DNA of 64,000 nucleotides from Pseudomonas lurida (GCF_013522705.1 NZ_JAAMRE010000027.1:1-64000), one strand, 5' to 3'; positions 25,536 through 34,534 are shown, counted from the stretch's first letter. Notes: generated from the letters alone by a model not told the origin. Numbers and translations: made by a program.

Positions 25536-26384
25536 ATGCAGTGGCAGACCTTAAACAACCGACCGTTCCTGCCGCCACTGTATTGGCGCGCGGCGCTCAA
25601 GCGCAGGATCAGCGGCAGCATGCTGCCCGACCGGGGGCTGCGCTGCCGGGTCAGCGTCGATCCCAAGGCGGTGGCGGCGTATCGCAAGGTATGCGGCTTT
25701 GCCGACAGCCCGATGTTGCCCGCCACCTACCCGCATATCCTCGCTTTCGGCGTGCAGATGCAGTTACTCACCGACACCTCGTTCCCGTTCCCTCTGCTGG
25801 GGCTGATCCATCTGAGCAACCGTATCCGCGTCCACCGCCCACTGGGAGGCGTGGGCGAACTGTGGGTCGGCGTGCATGCGCAGAACCTCAAGCCACACGC
25901 CAAAGGCGCGACTTTTGACCTGATCACCACCGTCGAAGACGCCCTCGGCCTGCTCTGGGAAGGCGAGAGCCGCATGCTGTGCCGGGGCGTGAAGTTGCCA
26001 GGCGAAGCCACGGATGAGCCGTTGCCCACGCCCATCCAGGTCAGCGAACTGACGCGCTGGAACGCCCCCGCCGATATCGGCCGCCGCTACGCGCGGGTGT
26101 CCGGCGACTACAACCCGATTCACCTCAGCGCCCTCACCGCCAGGCTGTTCGGTTTTCCCCAGGCCATTGCCCACGGCTTGTGGAACAAGGCGCACAGCCT
26201 GGCCGCCTTGGGTGAGCACTTGCCCGCGGCCAATATCGAGTTGTACGTGGAGTTCCGCAAACCGGTGCGATTGCCCAGCGACCTGCGGTTATCGGCCAGC
26301 GCGGCCGGTTCCAGTGGCGAGTGGGTACTGAACGGGAGCGGCGGGATCGAGCATATGGTCGGCAAGTGGCAGCCGATCGGCTGA
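25536..26384 (+). CDS. MaoC-like (R)-enoyl-CoA hydratase
   Basis: A 282-residue hotdog-fold protein. The C-terminal half (about 165-282) contains the MaoC hydratase-2 signature: YARVSGDYNPIHLS followed by FGFPQAIAHGLWNKA. The N-terminal half looks like a second, degenerate hotdog (VCGFADSPMLPATYPHILAFGVQM). It would hydrate trans-2-enoyl-CoA or dehydrate (R)-3-hydroxyacyl-CoA. GGGAG lies before the ATG at 25536, two bases after the reductase stop. A longer frame starting at 25455 overlaps that gene without a ribosome site. Convergent with the receiver gene at 26399. Confidence 0.87.
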   Translation: MQWQTLNNRPFLPPLYWRAALKRRISGSMLPDRGLRCRVSVDPKAVAAYRKVCGFADSPMLPATYPHILAFGVQMQLLTDTSFPFPLLGLIHLSNRIRVHRPLGGVGELWVGVHAQNLKPHAKGATFDLITTVEDALGLLWEGESRMLCRGVKLPGEATDEPLPTPIQVSELTRWNAPADIGRRYARVSGDYNPIHLSALTARLFGFPQAIAHGLWNKAHSLAALGEHLPAANIELYVEFRKPVRLPSDLRLSASAAGSSGEWVLNGSGGIEHMVGKWQPIG

Positions 26385-26398
26385 AAGGCAACCGATGC

Positions 26399-26815
26399 TC
26401 ATGGCTTTAGTCGTGTGGGCCGCACGGGAAACAGGTTATTCAACGTATCGATCAACCGCACCAGGTAGATCGGTTTGCGAAACAGGTCCAGCACCTGCAG
26501 GCGCAGCAGGTCGCTGACATCATCCATCTCGGCATGGCCGGTCATGACGATCACCGGCAGGTGCGAGCGCTCGGTATGTTCGCGCAGGCGCTTGATCAGG
26601 GAGATGCCGCTTTCCTCGGGCATGCGCAGGTCGGTGATCACCAGTGCGATGTCCGGGTGCAGCGTGAGTTCCTGCAGGGCAAAGGTGACCGAGGTGGCGG
26701 TGTAGCATTCGAACCCTTCGTTCTCAAGGGACTCAGCAAGCTCAACCAGCGCGTCCTCTTCGTCGTCCACCAAAAGAATTTGCTGGCGGGTTGGCGAAGA
26801 GGCGCTCATAGACAT
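26399..26815 (-). CDS. Stand-alone receiver-domain response regulator
   Basis: A 138-residue single REC domain with no output domain. The acidic pocket is intact (VDDEED), the phosphoacceptor aspartate is in VITDLRMP, and the T and K switch residues are in VIVMTGHA and FRKPIY. It could be a phosphate shuttle or a protein-interaction regulator. AGGGAA precedes the ATG. It sits 54 bases downstream of the Flp pilin on the same strand, so co-expression with the pilus is likely. A plausible input is PprA or another kinase; that is inference. I do not recall such a gene beside flp in P. aeruginosa. Confidence 0.85.
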   Translation of the reverse strand: MSMSASSPTRQQILLVDDEEDALVELAESLENEGFECYTATSVTFALQELTLHPDIALVITDLRMPEESGISLIKRLREHTERSHLPVIVMTGHAEMDDVSDLLRLQVLDLFRKPIYLVRLIDTLNNLFPVRPTRLKP

Positions 26816-26869
26816 TCCCTAATTGAAAAAATACTTAAAGGAAGATGGCCACGCGTGATACCGACGGTC

Positions 26870-27061
26870 TCAGGTGGTCATCTTCGTCGCAATACTGTCG
26901 AAGATCGATTTGATCTTGTCGCCAAGCCCTGCCCCGGCGCCAACAATTACCAATGCAACCAGCGCCACGATAATGGCGTATTCGATACCTGACGCCCCTT
27001 CGTCGCGCTTGAAAAACAGTTGCGCCTGCACGTAAAGCTTCAACATCTGGTCAAGGAACAT
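26870..27061 (-). CDS. flp: Flp-family type IVb major pilin
   Basis: A 63-residue prepilin. After a short basic leader (MFLDQMLKLYVQAQLFFKRDEG) comes the Flp-specific cleavage site G/ASGIEYAIIV, with the invariant GxxxxEY motif and a hydrophobic N-terminal helix, then a short C-terminal tail. It is processed by the class A24 prepilin peptidase (36152) and polymerised by the Tad machinery opposite. The ATG at 27061 is preceded by AGGGAGAAG; the longer frame to 27115 extends upstream without family similarity. TTGACA at 27142-27137 (minus) is a possible -35. Confidence 0.95.
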   Translation of the reverse strand: MFLDQMLKLYVQAQLFFKRDEGASGIEYAIIVALVALVIVGAGAGLGDKIKSIFDSIATKMTT

Positions 27062-27393
27062 AAGACTTCTCCCTAATACGACACAGCAAGCCGTTATGGC
27101 TCTAGCGCGGATCATCGCGGCGTGCCTTTAGAGCATTGTCAACAAACCCCAGCCTCACAACTGTAATAACGGATTAATCACAAAGTATTAGTCGTAAAGT
27201 TCGCGCCGCGCCAGCGCGCACCTGGTGCAGATGCAGTTTACGAGGCGGATTAGTTTTCCCGAGGTTAATGGCGTTTCGTCCTACCTGAGCTACCGTCAAA
27301 TAGCCAAATCGTTACATGTTCATCACAGCCAGGTTGCGAATTAACTCGTTTGGATAGACGGGTAGGCAGTGCAACGCAAGGAGGAGAGCCGTC
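27062..27393. promoter_or_regulatory. Divergent flp/rcpC intergenic region with inverted TCGTAAA pair
   Basis: This 332-base gap holds no gene. It must contain the promoters of flp (leftward) and rcpC-tad (rightward). Visible elements are TTGACA at 27142-27137 on the minus strand (-35-like), an exact inverted pair TCGTAAA (27192-27198) and TTTACGA (27237-27243) spaced by 38 bases around a GC-rich centre, and AAGGAGGAG just before rcpC. The pair is a candidate binding site for the PprB-type regulator encoded in the same locus. Confidence 0.5.
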
Positions 27394-28326
27394 ATGAACA
27401 GTCGCATCAGCATGGCGCTGGCCGGCTTGCTGCTCATCGGGGCATTGATCGCGGGGTATTGGGGGCTGGTGTTGAGTCGCACGCCCGAACCTGTCGCCGC
27501 CCCCGTCGTTCCCGTGGAAAGCACCGCTGCCGCCGTCGAAGACCAGACCCGGCGCCCCGTGGTGGTGCTGGTACATGACGTGCCCGCGTTCGTCCCTCTC
27601 ACCGCTGCCGACCTGGCGCTGGAAAACCTGCGCACCGTGCCCGCCGGTAGCCTCACGGAACTCGACCAGGCCATCGGCCGCCGGCCGTTGCGCGCCTTGG
27701 GCGCGGGCACCTGGCTCAATGATCAAAGCTTCAGCGAAGGCGGTCCGCTGGCGCGCATGATTCGCCCGGACGAACGCGCGCTGGCCGTCGCGGTGGACGA
27801 AGTGATCGGCGCCGCCGGGCAACTGAGCCCCGGTGATTACGTGGATGTGCTGCTGTTTCTGGCGCGGGACACCGATAATGCGCAACAGTCGGCACAAATC
27901 ATCATTCCCGCGCTGCGTCTGCTCAGCGTCGGCGATCAACTGGGCCTGGCCAACGACGGCCAGCCCGCCGTGCCGCCGCCGGTCACCGTGGAAGAACGCG
28001 CCCAGGCTGCCCAACGCCGGGCGGGCGCACGCACCGTGGTGCTGGCAGTGCCGGAGCCTTTGTTGAGTCGCCTGATGCTTGCGGCGCAAGCAGGTACGTT
28101 GCGCCTGGCCGTGCGCAGCGCCGATGAACAGTTGCTTGGCAGGTACTGGGCCGGCGAAAGCGACCCCACGAGCACACTCGCCGAGGCCAACCGCGACCTC
28201 TACCAATTCACCCAACTGGCTCTGATCGGCCCGCCCAAAAGCCCCGCGCAGAGCGACACCGCCCCAGCCGTCCGCCGAGGTATCGAAGTGATACGCGGCG
28301 CCCAGGCCGCTCAACAAACCCAGTGA
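27394..28326 (+). CDS. rcpC: Flp pilus assembly protein RcpC/CpaB
   Basis: A 310-residue Tad-locus protein with an N-terminal membrane anchor (ALAGLLLIGALIAGYWGLVLS, about 8-28), a SAF-like domain (about 48-110) and a Flp-pilus RcpC/CpaB domain with the conserved IRPDERALAVAVDEV stretch at about 125-140. It sits on the periplasmic side and stabilises the secretin. AAGGAGGAG is upstream of the ATG. It is the first gene of the co-directional rcpC-rcpA-tadZABCD run. Confidence 0.9.
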   Translation: MNSRISMALAGLLLIGALIAGYWGLVLSRTPEPVAAPVVPVESTAAAVEDQTRRPVVVLVHDVPAFVPLTAADLALENLRTVPAGSLTELDQAIGRRPLRALGAGTWLNDQSFSEGGPLARMIRPDERALAVAVDEVIGAAGQLSPGDYVDVLLFLARDTDNAQQSAQIIIPALRLLSVGDQLGLANDGQPAVPPPVTVEERAQAAQRRAGARTVVLAVPEPLLSRLMLAAQAGTLRLAVRSADEQLLGRYWAGESDPTSTLAEANRDLYQFTQLALIGPPKSPAQSDTAPAVRRGIEVIRGAQAAQQTQ

Positions 28327-28345
28327 CCGTGCAAGGATGCCGTGA

Positions 28346-29563
28346 ATGAGCCATCGCTACGCCCGCCCCTTCGCGCCCCTGGCCTGGGCCTTGCTGCTGA
28401 TATGCCTGCCGGTGGATAGGGCGTTGGCGGCGTCGAGTAGTTGCAGCGCCCTGGGCCCCTTGCCGGCGGTGCTCGAAGTCGGCGAGGGCCTGCAACAGGA
28501 AGTGCAATCGCCGGTCGCCATCACCCGCCTGGCGATCGGCGACCCGAAAATCGCCGATGTGCGGGTCAACGGCGATCGCCACTTCCTGCTCACCGGCGTC
28601 GGCAGTGGCGCCACCAGCCTGATGGTCTGGACCGCCTGCGCCAGCGCGCCCCGCCAAAGCATGGTGTTCGTCAAGGGCAAGGCCACGGCGGCGCTCACCA
28701 GCCTGTCACTGTCGCCATCCCAGGATCCGCTGCTGCCCAGCCAGGTGCAGACCGACATCCGCTTCGTCGAAGTCAGTCGCAGCAAACTCAAGGAAGCCAG
28801 CACCCGCTTGCTCGGCAACGGCAGCAACTTTTTCTTCGGCAGTCCCAATCTGCTGTCCCCGTCGGAAGGCGTGTTCAAGCTGCCGGTGAGCGCCGACAGT
28901 TTCAACATCGGTTTTGGCGGCGGGCGGGTCAAGGCCATGATCAACGCCTTGGAGCGCAGCGGTTTTGCCTATACCCTCGCACGCCCCAGCCTGGTGGCCA
29001 TGAGCGGCCAGAGCGCCAGTTTCCTCGCCGGCGGTGAAGTGCCCGTGCCGGTGCCGAGCGCCGGCAGCGACAGCATCTCCATCGAATACAAAGAGTTCGG
29101 CATCCGCCTGACGCTCACGCCCACGGTGATCGACCGCACCCGCATCACCCTTAAGGTCGCGCCGGAAGTCAGCGAACTGGACTACAGCAACGCCGTGCAG
29201 ATCCAGGGCATCCAAGTGCCGGCGCTGACCGTGCGCCGCACCGACACCAGCGTGTCCCTGGCCGATGGCGAAAGTTTTGTGATCAGCGGGCTGATCAGCA
29301 CCAATGCACGCTCCACTATTAACAAATTTCCGGGACTGGGGGATATCCCGATTCTCGGCGCGTTTTTTCGCGACGCCAACAGCAGCCGCGAAGAAAAAGA
29401 GTTGCTGATGATCGTCACCCCGCACCTGGTGCAGCCACTGGCTGCCAACGCGCAATTGCCATCGCTGCCCGGTGAAAAACTGCGCAGCTACGATCCGAAT
29501 TGGTACCGCTTGTTCTTCCTCGAAAACGGCGACTTCGACCGTCGCAGTGGACTGTCCCAATGA
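28346..29563 (+). CDS. rcpA: Tad secretin RcpA/CpaC
   Basis: A 405-residue outer-membrane secretin. The signal peptide is at about 1-28. It has an N-terminal BON/STN-like domain (LEVGEGLQQEVQSPVAITRLAIGDPKIADVR) and the type II/III secretion secretin C-terminal domain with the VPVPSAG gate region and the motif ADGESFVISGLI. It forms the channel for the Flp pilus. It starts 19 bases after rcpC and its TGA overlaps the ATG of tadZ by four bases (ATGA). Confidence 0.93.
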   Translation: MSHRYARPFAPLAWALLLICLPVDRALAASSSCSALGPLPAVLEVGEGLQQEVQSPVAITRLAIGDPKIADVRVNGDRHFLLTGVGSGATSLMVWTACASAPRQSMVFVKGKATAALTSLSLSPSQDPLLPSQVQTDIRFVEVSRSKLKEASTRLLGNGSNFFFGSPNLLSPSEGVFKLPVSADSFNIGFGGGRVKAMINALERSGFAYTLARPSLVAMSGQSASFLAGGEVPVPVPSAGSDSISIEYKEFGIRLTLTPTVIDRTRITLKVAPEVSELDYSNAVQIQGIQVPALTVRRTDTSVSLADGESFVISGLISTNARSTINKFPGLGDIPILGAFFRDANSSREEKELLMIVTPHLVQPLAANAQLPSLPGEKLRSYDPNWYRLFFLENGDFDRRSGLSQ

Positions 29564-30753
29564 GCAATAGCCTGAGCCAGACCTTCCTGGCCATTACCCG
29601 CAACAGCGTCGACCTGGAGTGGCTGCAGGGCGCCCTAGCGCCCCTCGGCCAAGTGGTCGGTGCCGGGGGTGGCAGCCTGGACGAACTGCTTGCCCTGGTG
29701 GACGTGACCTTCGCCAACCTGGTGTTCATCGGGCTAGACCGCGACAACGTGGTGGCCCAGAGCGCACTGATCGAAGGTGCCCTGGAAGCCAAGCCGATGC
29801 TGGCGATCGTCGCCCTCGGCGACGGCATGGACAACCAGTTGGTGCTCAATGCGATGCGGGCCGGCGCGCGGGATTTTGTCGCCTACGGCTCACGCTCAAG
29901 CGAAGTGGCCGGGCTGGTACGCCGCCTGAGCAAACGTCTGCCGCCCAGCGCGCCGAATGCGCACCTGGGCGGGCTTACCGTGCTCTACGGCACCCAGGGC
30001 AATGGCGACGGCGCCCTGCTGGCCAGCCACCTGGCCATGGTGGTGCAAAAGAGCGGGCAGCAGACCCTGTTGCTCGACCTGGGCCTGCCGCGCGGCGACA
30101 GCCTGGCGCTGCTGGGCCTGGAAAGCACTTTCAACTTCGGCGATGCCCTGCGCCATCTGCGGCGCCTGGACACTACGTTGATCGACAGCGCCTTCGCCCG
30201 CGCCGATGACAACCTGCGCATCCTGGCCTATGCCGGTCACGACGAGCCCCTGGAACTGACCAGCGCCGCCGAGGTGTACATGCTGCTCAGCGCCCTGCGC
30301 CAGCACTTCCAGCACATCGTCGTGAACCTCACCGGGCAGACCGACAGCGAAGCCCTGCGCACCTTCGTCAGCCACTGCGACAAGCTGCTGTGGTGCACCG
30401 ACCAGAGTGTGCTCGATTGCCGGCGCAACCTGGCGGTGCTCAACCTGTGGCGGGAAAAAGGCATGAAACTCGAACACGCCAAGCTGCTGATCGACCGCCA
30501 CCTCAAAAGCTGCGCGCCGGACATCGACACCTTGGAAAAGACCTACGGCCTGGAATGCGTCGCGGTGCTGCCCCTGAGCGCTGAATTGCGCATGAATGCC
30601 AAAAACCAGGGGCAAAGCCTGTTCAGCCTGGCCCCCCGAGAGACCTTGACCCAAGGCCTGCGCACCCTCGGCGAACGCCTGGCCAGACGCTCCGAAGGCA
30701 TGCAGAAACCGTCGGCGCGCTGGTTCGAACGTCTGCGCAGGTCGCAACGATGA
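29560..30753 (+). CDS. tadZ: TadZ/CpaE-like localisation ATPase, atypical Walker A
   Basis: A 397-residue MinD/ParA-related protein with an N-terminal receiver-like domain (about 1-125) and an ATPase-like domain. In place of the deviant Walker A KGGVGKT, the site reads YGTQGNGDGALLA (about 145-157), with the usual lysines missing; TadZ proteins are often atypical in this way. It is thought to direct the Tad machine to the pole. The start ATG at 29560 overlaps the rcpA stop (ATGA), and its own stop overlaps tadA (ATGA), so the three are translationally coupled. Confidence 0.9.
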   Translation: MSNSLSQTFLAITRNSVDLEWLQGALAPLGQVVGAGGGSLDELLALVDVTFANLVFIGLDRDNVVAQSALIEGALEAKPMLAIVALGDGMDNQLVLNAMRAGARDFVAYGSRSSEVAGLVRRLSKRLPPSAPNAHLGGLTVLYGTQGNGDGALLASHLAMVVQKSGQQTLLLDLGLPRGDSLALLGLESTFNFGDALRHLRRLDTTLIDSAFARADDNLRILAYAGHDEPLELTSAAEVYMLLSALRQHFQHIVVNLTGQTDSEALRTFVSHCDKLLWCTDQSVLDCRRNLAVLNLWREKGMKLEHAKLLIDRHLKSCAPDIDTLEKTYGLECVAVLPLSAELRMNAKNQGQSLFSLAPRETLTQGLRTLGERLARRSEGMQKPSARWFERLRRSQR

Positions 30754-32018
30754 ACGGCGAGAAACTGTTCGGCGGCCCGGCCCGCGCCCCCGGGCACAAC
30801 GACCATGACGGGCTGAAACTGGTGTTGCACCGCTACATCATCGATGCCATCGAGGAGTCGGGCAAAAACCTGCTGGAAGGCACGCGCCAATCCCTGGCGC
30901 AGTTGGTGATCGATAAAGTGTCGGAATACATCACGCGCATGCACCTGGCGGTTTCCCGTTACGAGATGGAGCGTCTGGCCGAAGAAATCGTCGACGAATT
31001 GACCGGTTTCGGCCCACTGGAAGTGCTGCTGCGCGACCCGGCGGTGACCGAGATACTGGTCAACGGCCCGCACCGGGTGTTTATCGAGCGCGAAGGCCTG
31101 CTGCACCAGAGCGACCTGCGTTTTATCGATGCGCACCATGTGGAGCGGGTGATGCAGCGAATCCTCGCACCGTTGGGCCGGCGCCTGGACGAATCGTCAC
31201 CCATGGTCGATGCGCGGTTGCCGGACGGCAGCCGGGTCAACGCGATTATCCCGCCGATTGCGCTGGATGGGCCCTGCCTGTCGATCCGCAAGTTCCGCAA
31301 GGACATGCTCAAGAGCAGCGACCTGGTGGCGATGCAAACCATCGACCACAGCATCTTCGAGTTTTTTCAGGACGCGGTGGGCAAGCGTTGCAACATCCTG
31401 ATCAGCGGCGGCACCGGCACCGGCAAGACCACGCTGCTCAATATCCTCAGCCAATTGATCAACCCCCACGAACGCCTGGTCACCATCGAAGACGTCGCCG
31501 AACTGCAATTGGGCCACCCACACGTGGTGCGTCTGGAAACCCGCCCGCCGAATGCCGAGGGGCATGGCGAGGTCAAGGCCAGCGACCTGATCCGCAACGC
31601 CCTGAGGATGCGCCCGGACCGCATCATCCTCGGTGAAATCCGCGGCGTGGAAGTGCTCGATGTACTCACCGCGATGAACACCGGTCACGACGGCTCCATG
31701 AGCACCGTGCATGCCAACAACGCCCAGGATGCGCTGCTGCGCCTGGAAACCCTGGTGGGCCTCACCGGCCGTGTGGTCGCGGAAAAAACCCTGCGCCAGA
31801 TGATCTGCGCGGCGCTGGACGTAGTGATCCAACTCACCCGCCTGCCCGATGGCCGGCGCTGCGTGAGCGAGGTGGTGGAAGTGGTGGGCGTGCGCGATGA
31901 CATTTACGTCACCAACACGCTGTTTCGCCTGGACCGACGCACTGCCGTCGGGTTCGTGCGCGAAGCGCTCAACCCGGCGGGCGACAAACTGCGCCGCGAA
32001 AGCGCGCTGCCGCAGTAA
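30750..32018 (+). CDS. tadA: Tad pilus assembly ATPase TadA/CpaF
   Basis: A 422-residue type II/IV secretion ATPase of the TadA/VirB11 family. Walker A GGTGTGKTT is at about 219-227, the Asp box and Walker B are in VEDVAELQL and RIILGEIRGVE, and the His box is in GHDGSMSTVHANN. It powers polymerisation of Flp. The ATG overlaps the tadZ stop by four bases, with tadB following 12 bases after its own stop. Confidence 0.96.
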   Translation: MNGEKLFGGPARAPGHNDHDGLKLVLHRYIIDAIEESGKNLLEGTRQSLAQLVIDKVSEYITRMHLAVSRYEMERLAEEIVDELTGFGPLEVLLRDPAVTEILVNGPHRVFIEREGLLHQSDLRFIDAHHVERVMQRILAPLGRRLDESSPMVDARLPDGSRVNAIIPPIALDGPCLSIRKFRKDMLKSSDLVAMQTIDHSIFEFFQDAVGKRCNILISGGTGTGKTTLLNILSQLINPHERLVTIEDVAELQLGHPHVVRLETRPPNAEGHGEVKASDLIRNALRMRPDRIILGEIRGVEVLDVLTAMNTGHDGSMSTVHANNAQDALLRLETLVGLTGRVVAEKTLRQMICAALDVVIQLTRLPDGRRCVSEVVEVVGVRDDIYVTNTLFRLDRRTAVGFVREALNPAGDKLRRESALPQ

Positions 32019-32029
32019 GGAGAAGCACG

Positions 32030-32911
32030 GTGTCCGGAACCTTCCTGCTGCTGATCTGCATCATCCTGGTGGCGCTGTCTTTCAGCCTGTTCCAGAGCGG
32101 CGTGCGCCGCGCCAGCAGCGAACGTGTGCTGGAGCGGCTCGCCGAAGGCCAGCCTGCGAAGGCACCGACCCGCGCTGCGTGGGCCGGCCTGGAACGCATG
32201 TTCCAACGCGCCGGCCTGGGCAAGCCCACCGAGCGCCTGGGCCTGTGGCTTTTCGGCTGGGCGCTGGGTGCATTGCTCGGGCTGCTGGTAGCCCAATGGC
32301 CAGGCCTGCTGCTGATGCTTGTGCTGCCACCACTGATCGCTCGCGCCTACATCGCCTGGCGCTATCAACACCGCGTACGCCGAATGATCGAACAACTGCC
32401 GTCGCTGCTGGACTACACCGTGCGCAGTCTGAAGTCGGGACGCACCCTCGCCGACGCGGTGCTTGGCGGTATCGACGCGGCCGACGAACCGCTCAAGCAA
32501 GCCATGGGGCGCATCCAGCGTAACGTGCAACTGGGGGTGAGCCTGCCGGATTCGGTGCATGACTTCGCGGAGTTCTACGAGCGCGATGAGTTTCGCCTGT
32601 TTGCCCTGGGTCTCAAGGTCAACCACCGCTACGGCGGCAACGCCAGCGAGTTGCTGGAAAACCTGATCAAGATGATCCGCGAAAAGGAACAGGGCGCGCG
32701 CCAGCTCAAGGCCATGACTGGCGAAACGCGCATGACCGCTTACGTGCTGGCCGGCCTGCCAGTGTGCATGGTCGGGTACTTCATGTTCGCCAACCCGCAC
32801 TACCTGATGACCATGTGGAACGACGAAACCGGGCGTTGGATGCTGTTCGGCGCCTTGGCCATGGAGCTGACCGGCAGCTTCGTGATGTGGCGCATGTTGC
32901 GGAGTATCTGA
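32030..32911 (+). CDS. tadB: Tad platform protein TadB
   Basis: A 293-residue inner-membrane protein with a T2SS-F (GspF-like) domain. It has two N-terminal helices, then the cytoplasmic helical domain with LPSLLDYTVRSLKSGRTLADAV and FALGLKVNHRYGGNASELLENL, and two C-terminal helices. It starts with GTG (32030) after AAGGAG. It would form the platform with TadC for the TadA ATPase. Confidence 0.93.
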   Translation: MSGTFLLLICIILVALSFSLFQSGVRRASSERVLERLAEGQPAKAPTRAAWAGLERMFQRAGLGKPTERLGLWLFGWALGALLGLLVAQWPGLLLMLVLPPLIARAYIAWRYQHRVRRMIEQLPSLLDYTVRSLKSGRTLADAVLGGIDAADEPLKQAMGRIQRNVQLGVSLPDSVHDFAEFYERDEFRLFALGLKVNHRYGGNASELLENLIKMIREKEQGARQLKAMTGETRMTAYVLAGLPVCMVGYFMFANPHYLMTMWNDETGRWMLFGALAMELTGSFVMWRMLRSI

Positions 32912-32912
32912 G

Positions 32913-33800
32913 ATGGCCCTGCTGGCGAGCGCGCTGATGTTTCTTGCGGCCTTGGTGCTGGTGGCCGGCCATTGGCTGGAACAGCGCCGCCGCCGGCGCC
33001 TGATCAACCTGCGCCTGCAGGGGCAGATCACCCGCCAGGCGCGGCTCGGCAGCCTGATGCGGCATCTGGGCGCCAGCACACTGGCCCAGCGCTCCGTTAC
33101 TCTGGACACCGAAACCCAGACCCTGCTCAACCGTGTCGGCTGGCGCAAAGCCAACCAACGCTCGATGTTTGCCGCGTGCCAGGTCGGTACACCGCTGGTG
33201 CTGCTCGGCCTGACCCTGGTGGGCCAGCAACTGCTGTACCCGCACACGCCGTCGCCGTGGATCGCCCCGCTGGTGGCGCTGGGCCTGGGCTATCTGTTGC
33301 CCAAGCGCATCCTGGCATCCACGGCCAAACGCCGGCAGCAACGCATTGCCATCGAGATAGCCACCTTTATCCCGCTGCTGCGCATTATGTTCGAATCGGG
33401 CATGGCGGTTGAGCAGGCCCTGCGCGTGCTGAGCAGCGAGGGCCAGCGCCTGCTGCCGGAGTTGACCCAGGAGCTGCGGCTGGTCCTGGCCCGCGTCGAT
33501 TCGGGCCTGGAGCTGGGCGAAGAATTAGGCAAGACCGCACGCGTGCTGGCCGTGGATGAGTTCAACGACACCTGCACCATCCTCCAGCAACTGATCCTGC
33601 AGGGCGGCGGTGCGATGAAATCGCTGCTGGCCCTCAAGCAGTTGCTCGACGACCGACGCCTGACCCGTTTGCAGGAATACATCTCCAAGATGTCGGCAAA
33701 AATGTCGGTGGTGATGATGGTGTTCCTGTTCCCGGCCTTGCTGATCGTGCTGGGCGGTCCGGCCTTTATCGGTATCGCCCGTGCACTCAGCCACTTTTGA
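32913..33800 (+). CDS. tadC: Tad platform protein TadC
   Basis: A 295-residue second GspF-like platform protein, with an N-terminal helix, a basic loop, two further helices, the domain with LRIMFESGMAVEQALRVLSSEG and LILQGGGAMKSLLALKQLL, and a C-terminal helix. It starts one base after the TadB stop. TadD follows 12 bases after. Confidence 0.93.
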   Translation: MALLASALMFLAALVLVAGHWLEQRRRRRLINLRLQGQITRQARLGSLMRHLGASTLAQRSVTLDTETQTLLNRVGWRKANQRSMFAACQVGTPLVLLGLTLVGQQLLYPHTPSPWIAPLVALGLGYLLPKRILASTAKRRQQRIAIEIATFIPLLRIMFESGMAVEQALRVLSSEGQRLLPELTQELRLVLARVDSGLELGEELGKTARVLAVDEFNDTCTILQQLILQGGGAMKSLLALKQLLDDRRLTRLQEYISKMSAKMSVVMMVFLFPALLIVLGGPAFIGIARALSHF

Positions 33801-33812
33801 GGAAAGCCCCCG

Positions 33813-34523
33813 ATGAAAACACTGATTGCCGGTCTGGCCCTGATGATGCTCGGCGGCTGCGCTGCCAATGGCCAGTCACCGTGGGCGACGTTGACCACAC
33901 CCGGCAATTGCGCCAAGCCAGGTTCAGAACAGGAACTGGCGCTGAACCTGGCCGACGACCTCGCCAACGAGGGCAAGCTGCACGCCAGCCTGGCCAACCT
34001 GCAAAGTCTGCCCGATGCGCTGCCCCAGGTGCGCCAGCGCAAGGCCCGGGCTTATCGCTTGCTCGGACGCAGTGAGGCCGAGCCGTTGTATCGCAGCCTG
34101 CTCGGCACCTGTATGACCGCCGAAGGCGAACATGGCCTGGGCCAACTGGCCGCCGCCAAGGGCGACAATGCCCAGGCCATGACCCATCTTCAACGGGCGG
34201 CGCGGCTGGCGCCCACCGACGAGAAAATCCGCAATGATCTGGGCGTGGTTTACCTCAAGCAACGGCGCCTGGAAGACGCGCGTTTCGAGTTCCTGACCGC
34301 CATCGAACTCAAGCAAGGCGACCCATTGGCCGCCGTCAACCTGATAACGCTGTTGATTTACCAGGACGACTGGGGGCAAGCGGCGAAAGTGGTCAGCCAA
34401 CTGGGACTGAGCCCTGAACAGGTCACCGAAGCCCAGGAACGTGCCGAGGCACTCAAGGCCGCCGGCGCAACGGCGCACAACGTCGCGACGGGCGGCGCCG
34501 CGCCACCTGTGACCGTGCAATAG
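33813..34523 (+). CDS. tadD: TadD-like TPR lipoprotein
   Basis: A 236-residue lipoprotein with a signal peptide ending in the lipobox LGGC (about residues 12-15) and TPR-like helical pairs (YRSLLGTCMTAEGEHGLGQLAAAKGDNAQAMTHLQRAA, then PTDEKIRNDLGVVYLKQRRLEDARFEFLTAI). It is the TadD pilotin-like factor for secretin assembly. It follows tadC by 12 bases. Confidence 0.88.
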   Translation: MKTLIAGLALMMLGGCAANGQSPWATLTTPGNCAKPGSEQELALNLADDLANEGKLHASLANLQSLPDALPQVRQRKARAYRLLGRSEAEPLYRSLLGTCMTAEGEHGLGQLAAAKGDNAQAMTHLQRAARLAPTDEKIRNDLGVVYLKQRRLEDARFEFLTAIELKQGDPLAAVNLITLLIYQDDWGQAAKVVSQLGLSPEQVTEAQERAEALKAAGATAHNVATGGAAPPVTVQ

Positions 34524-34534
34524 GAGTCGACACA

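Noticed and set aside
29500..29559. An earlier start for TadZ inside rcpA.
   Set aside because: It would add 20 residues overlapping the secretin's coding end without a ribosome site, whereas ATG 29560 makes the usual four-base overlap.
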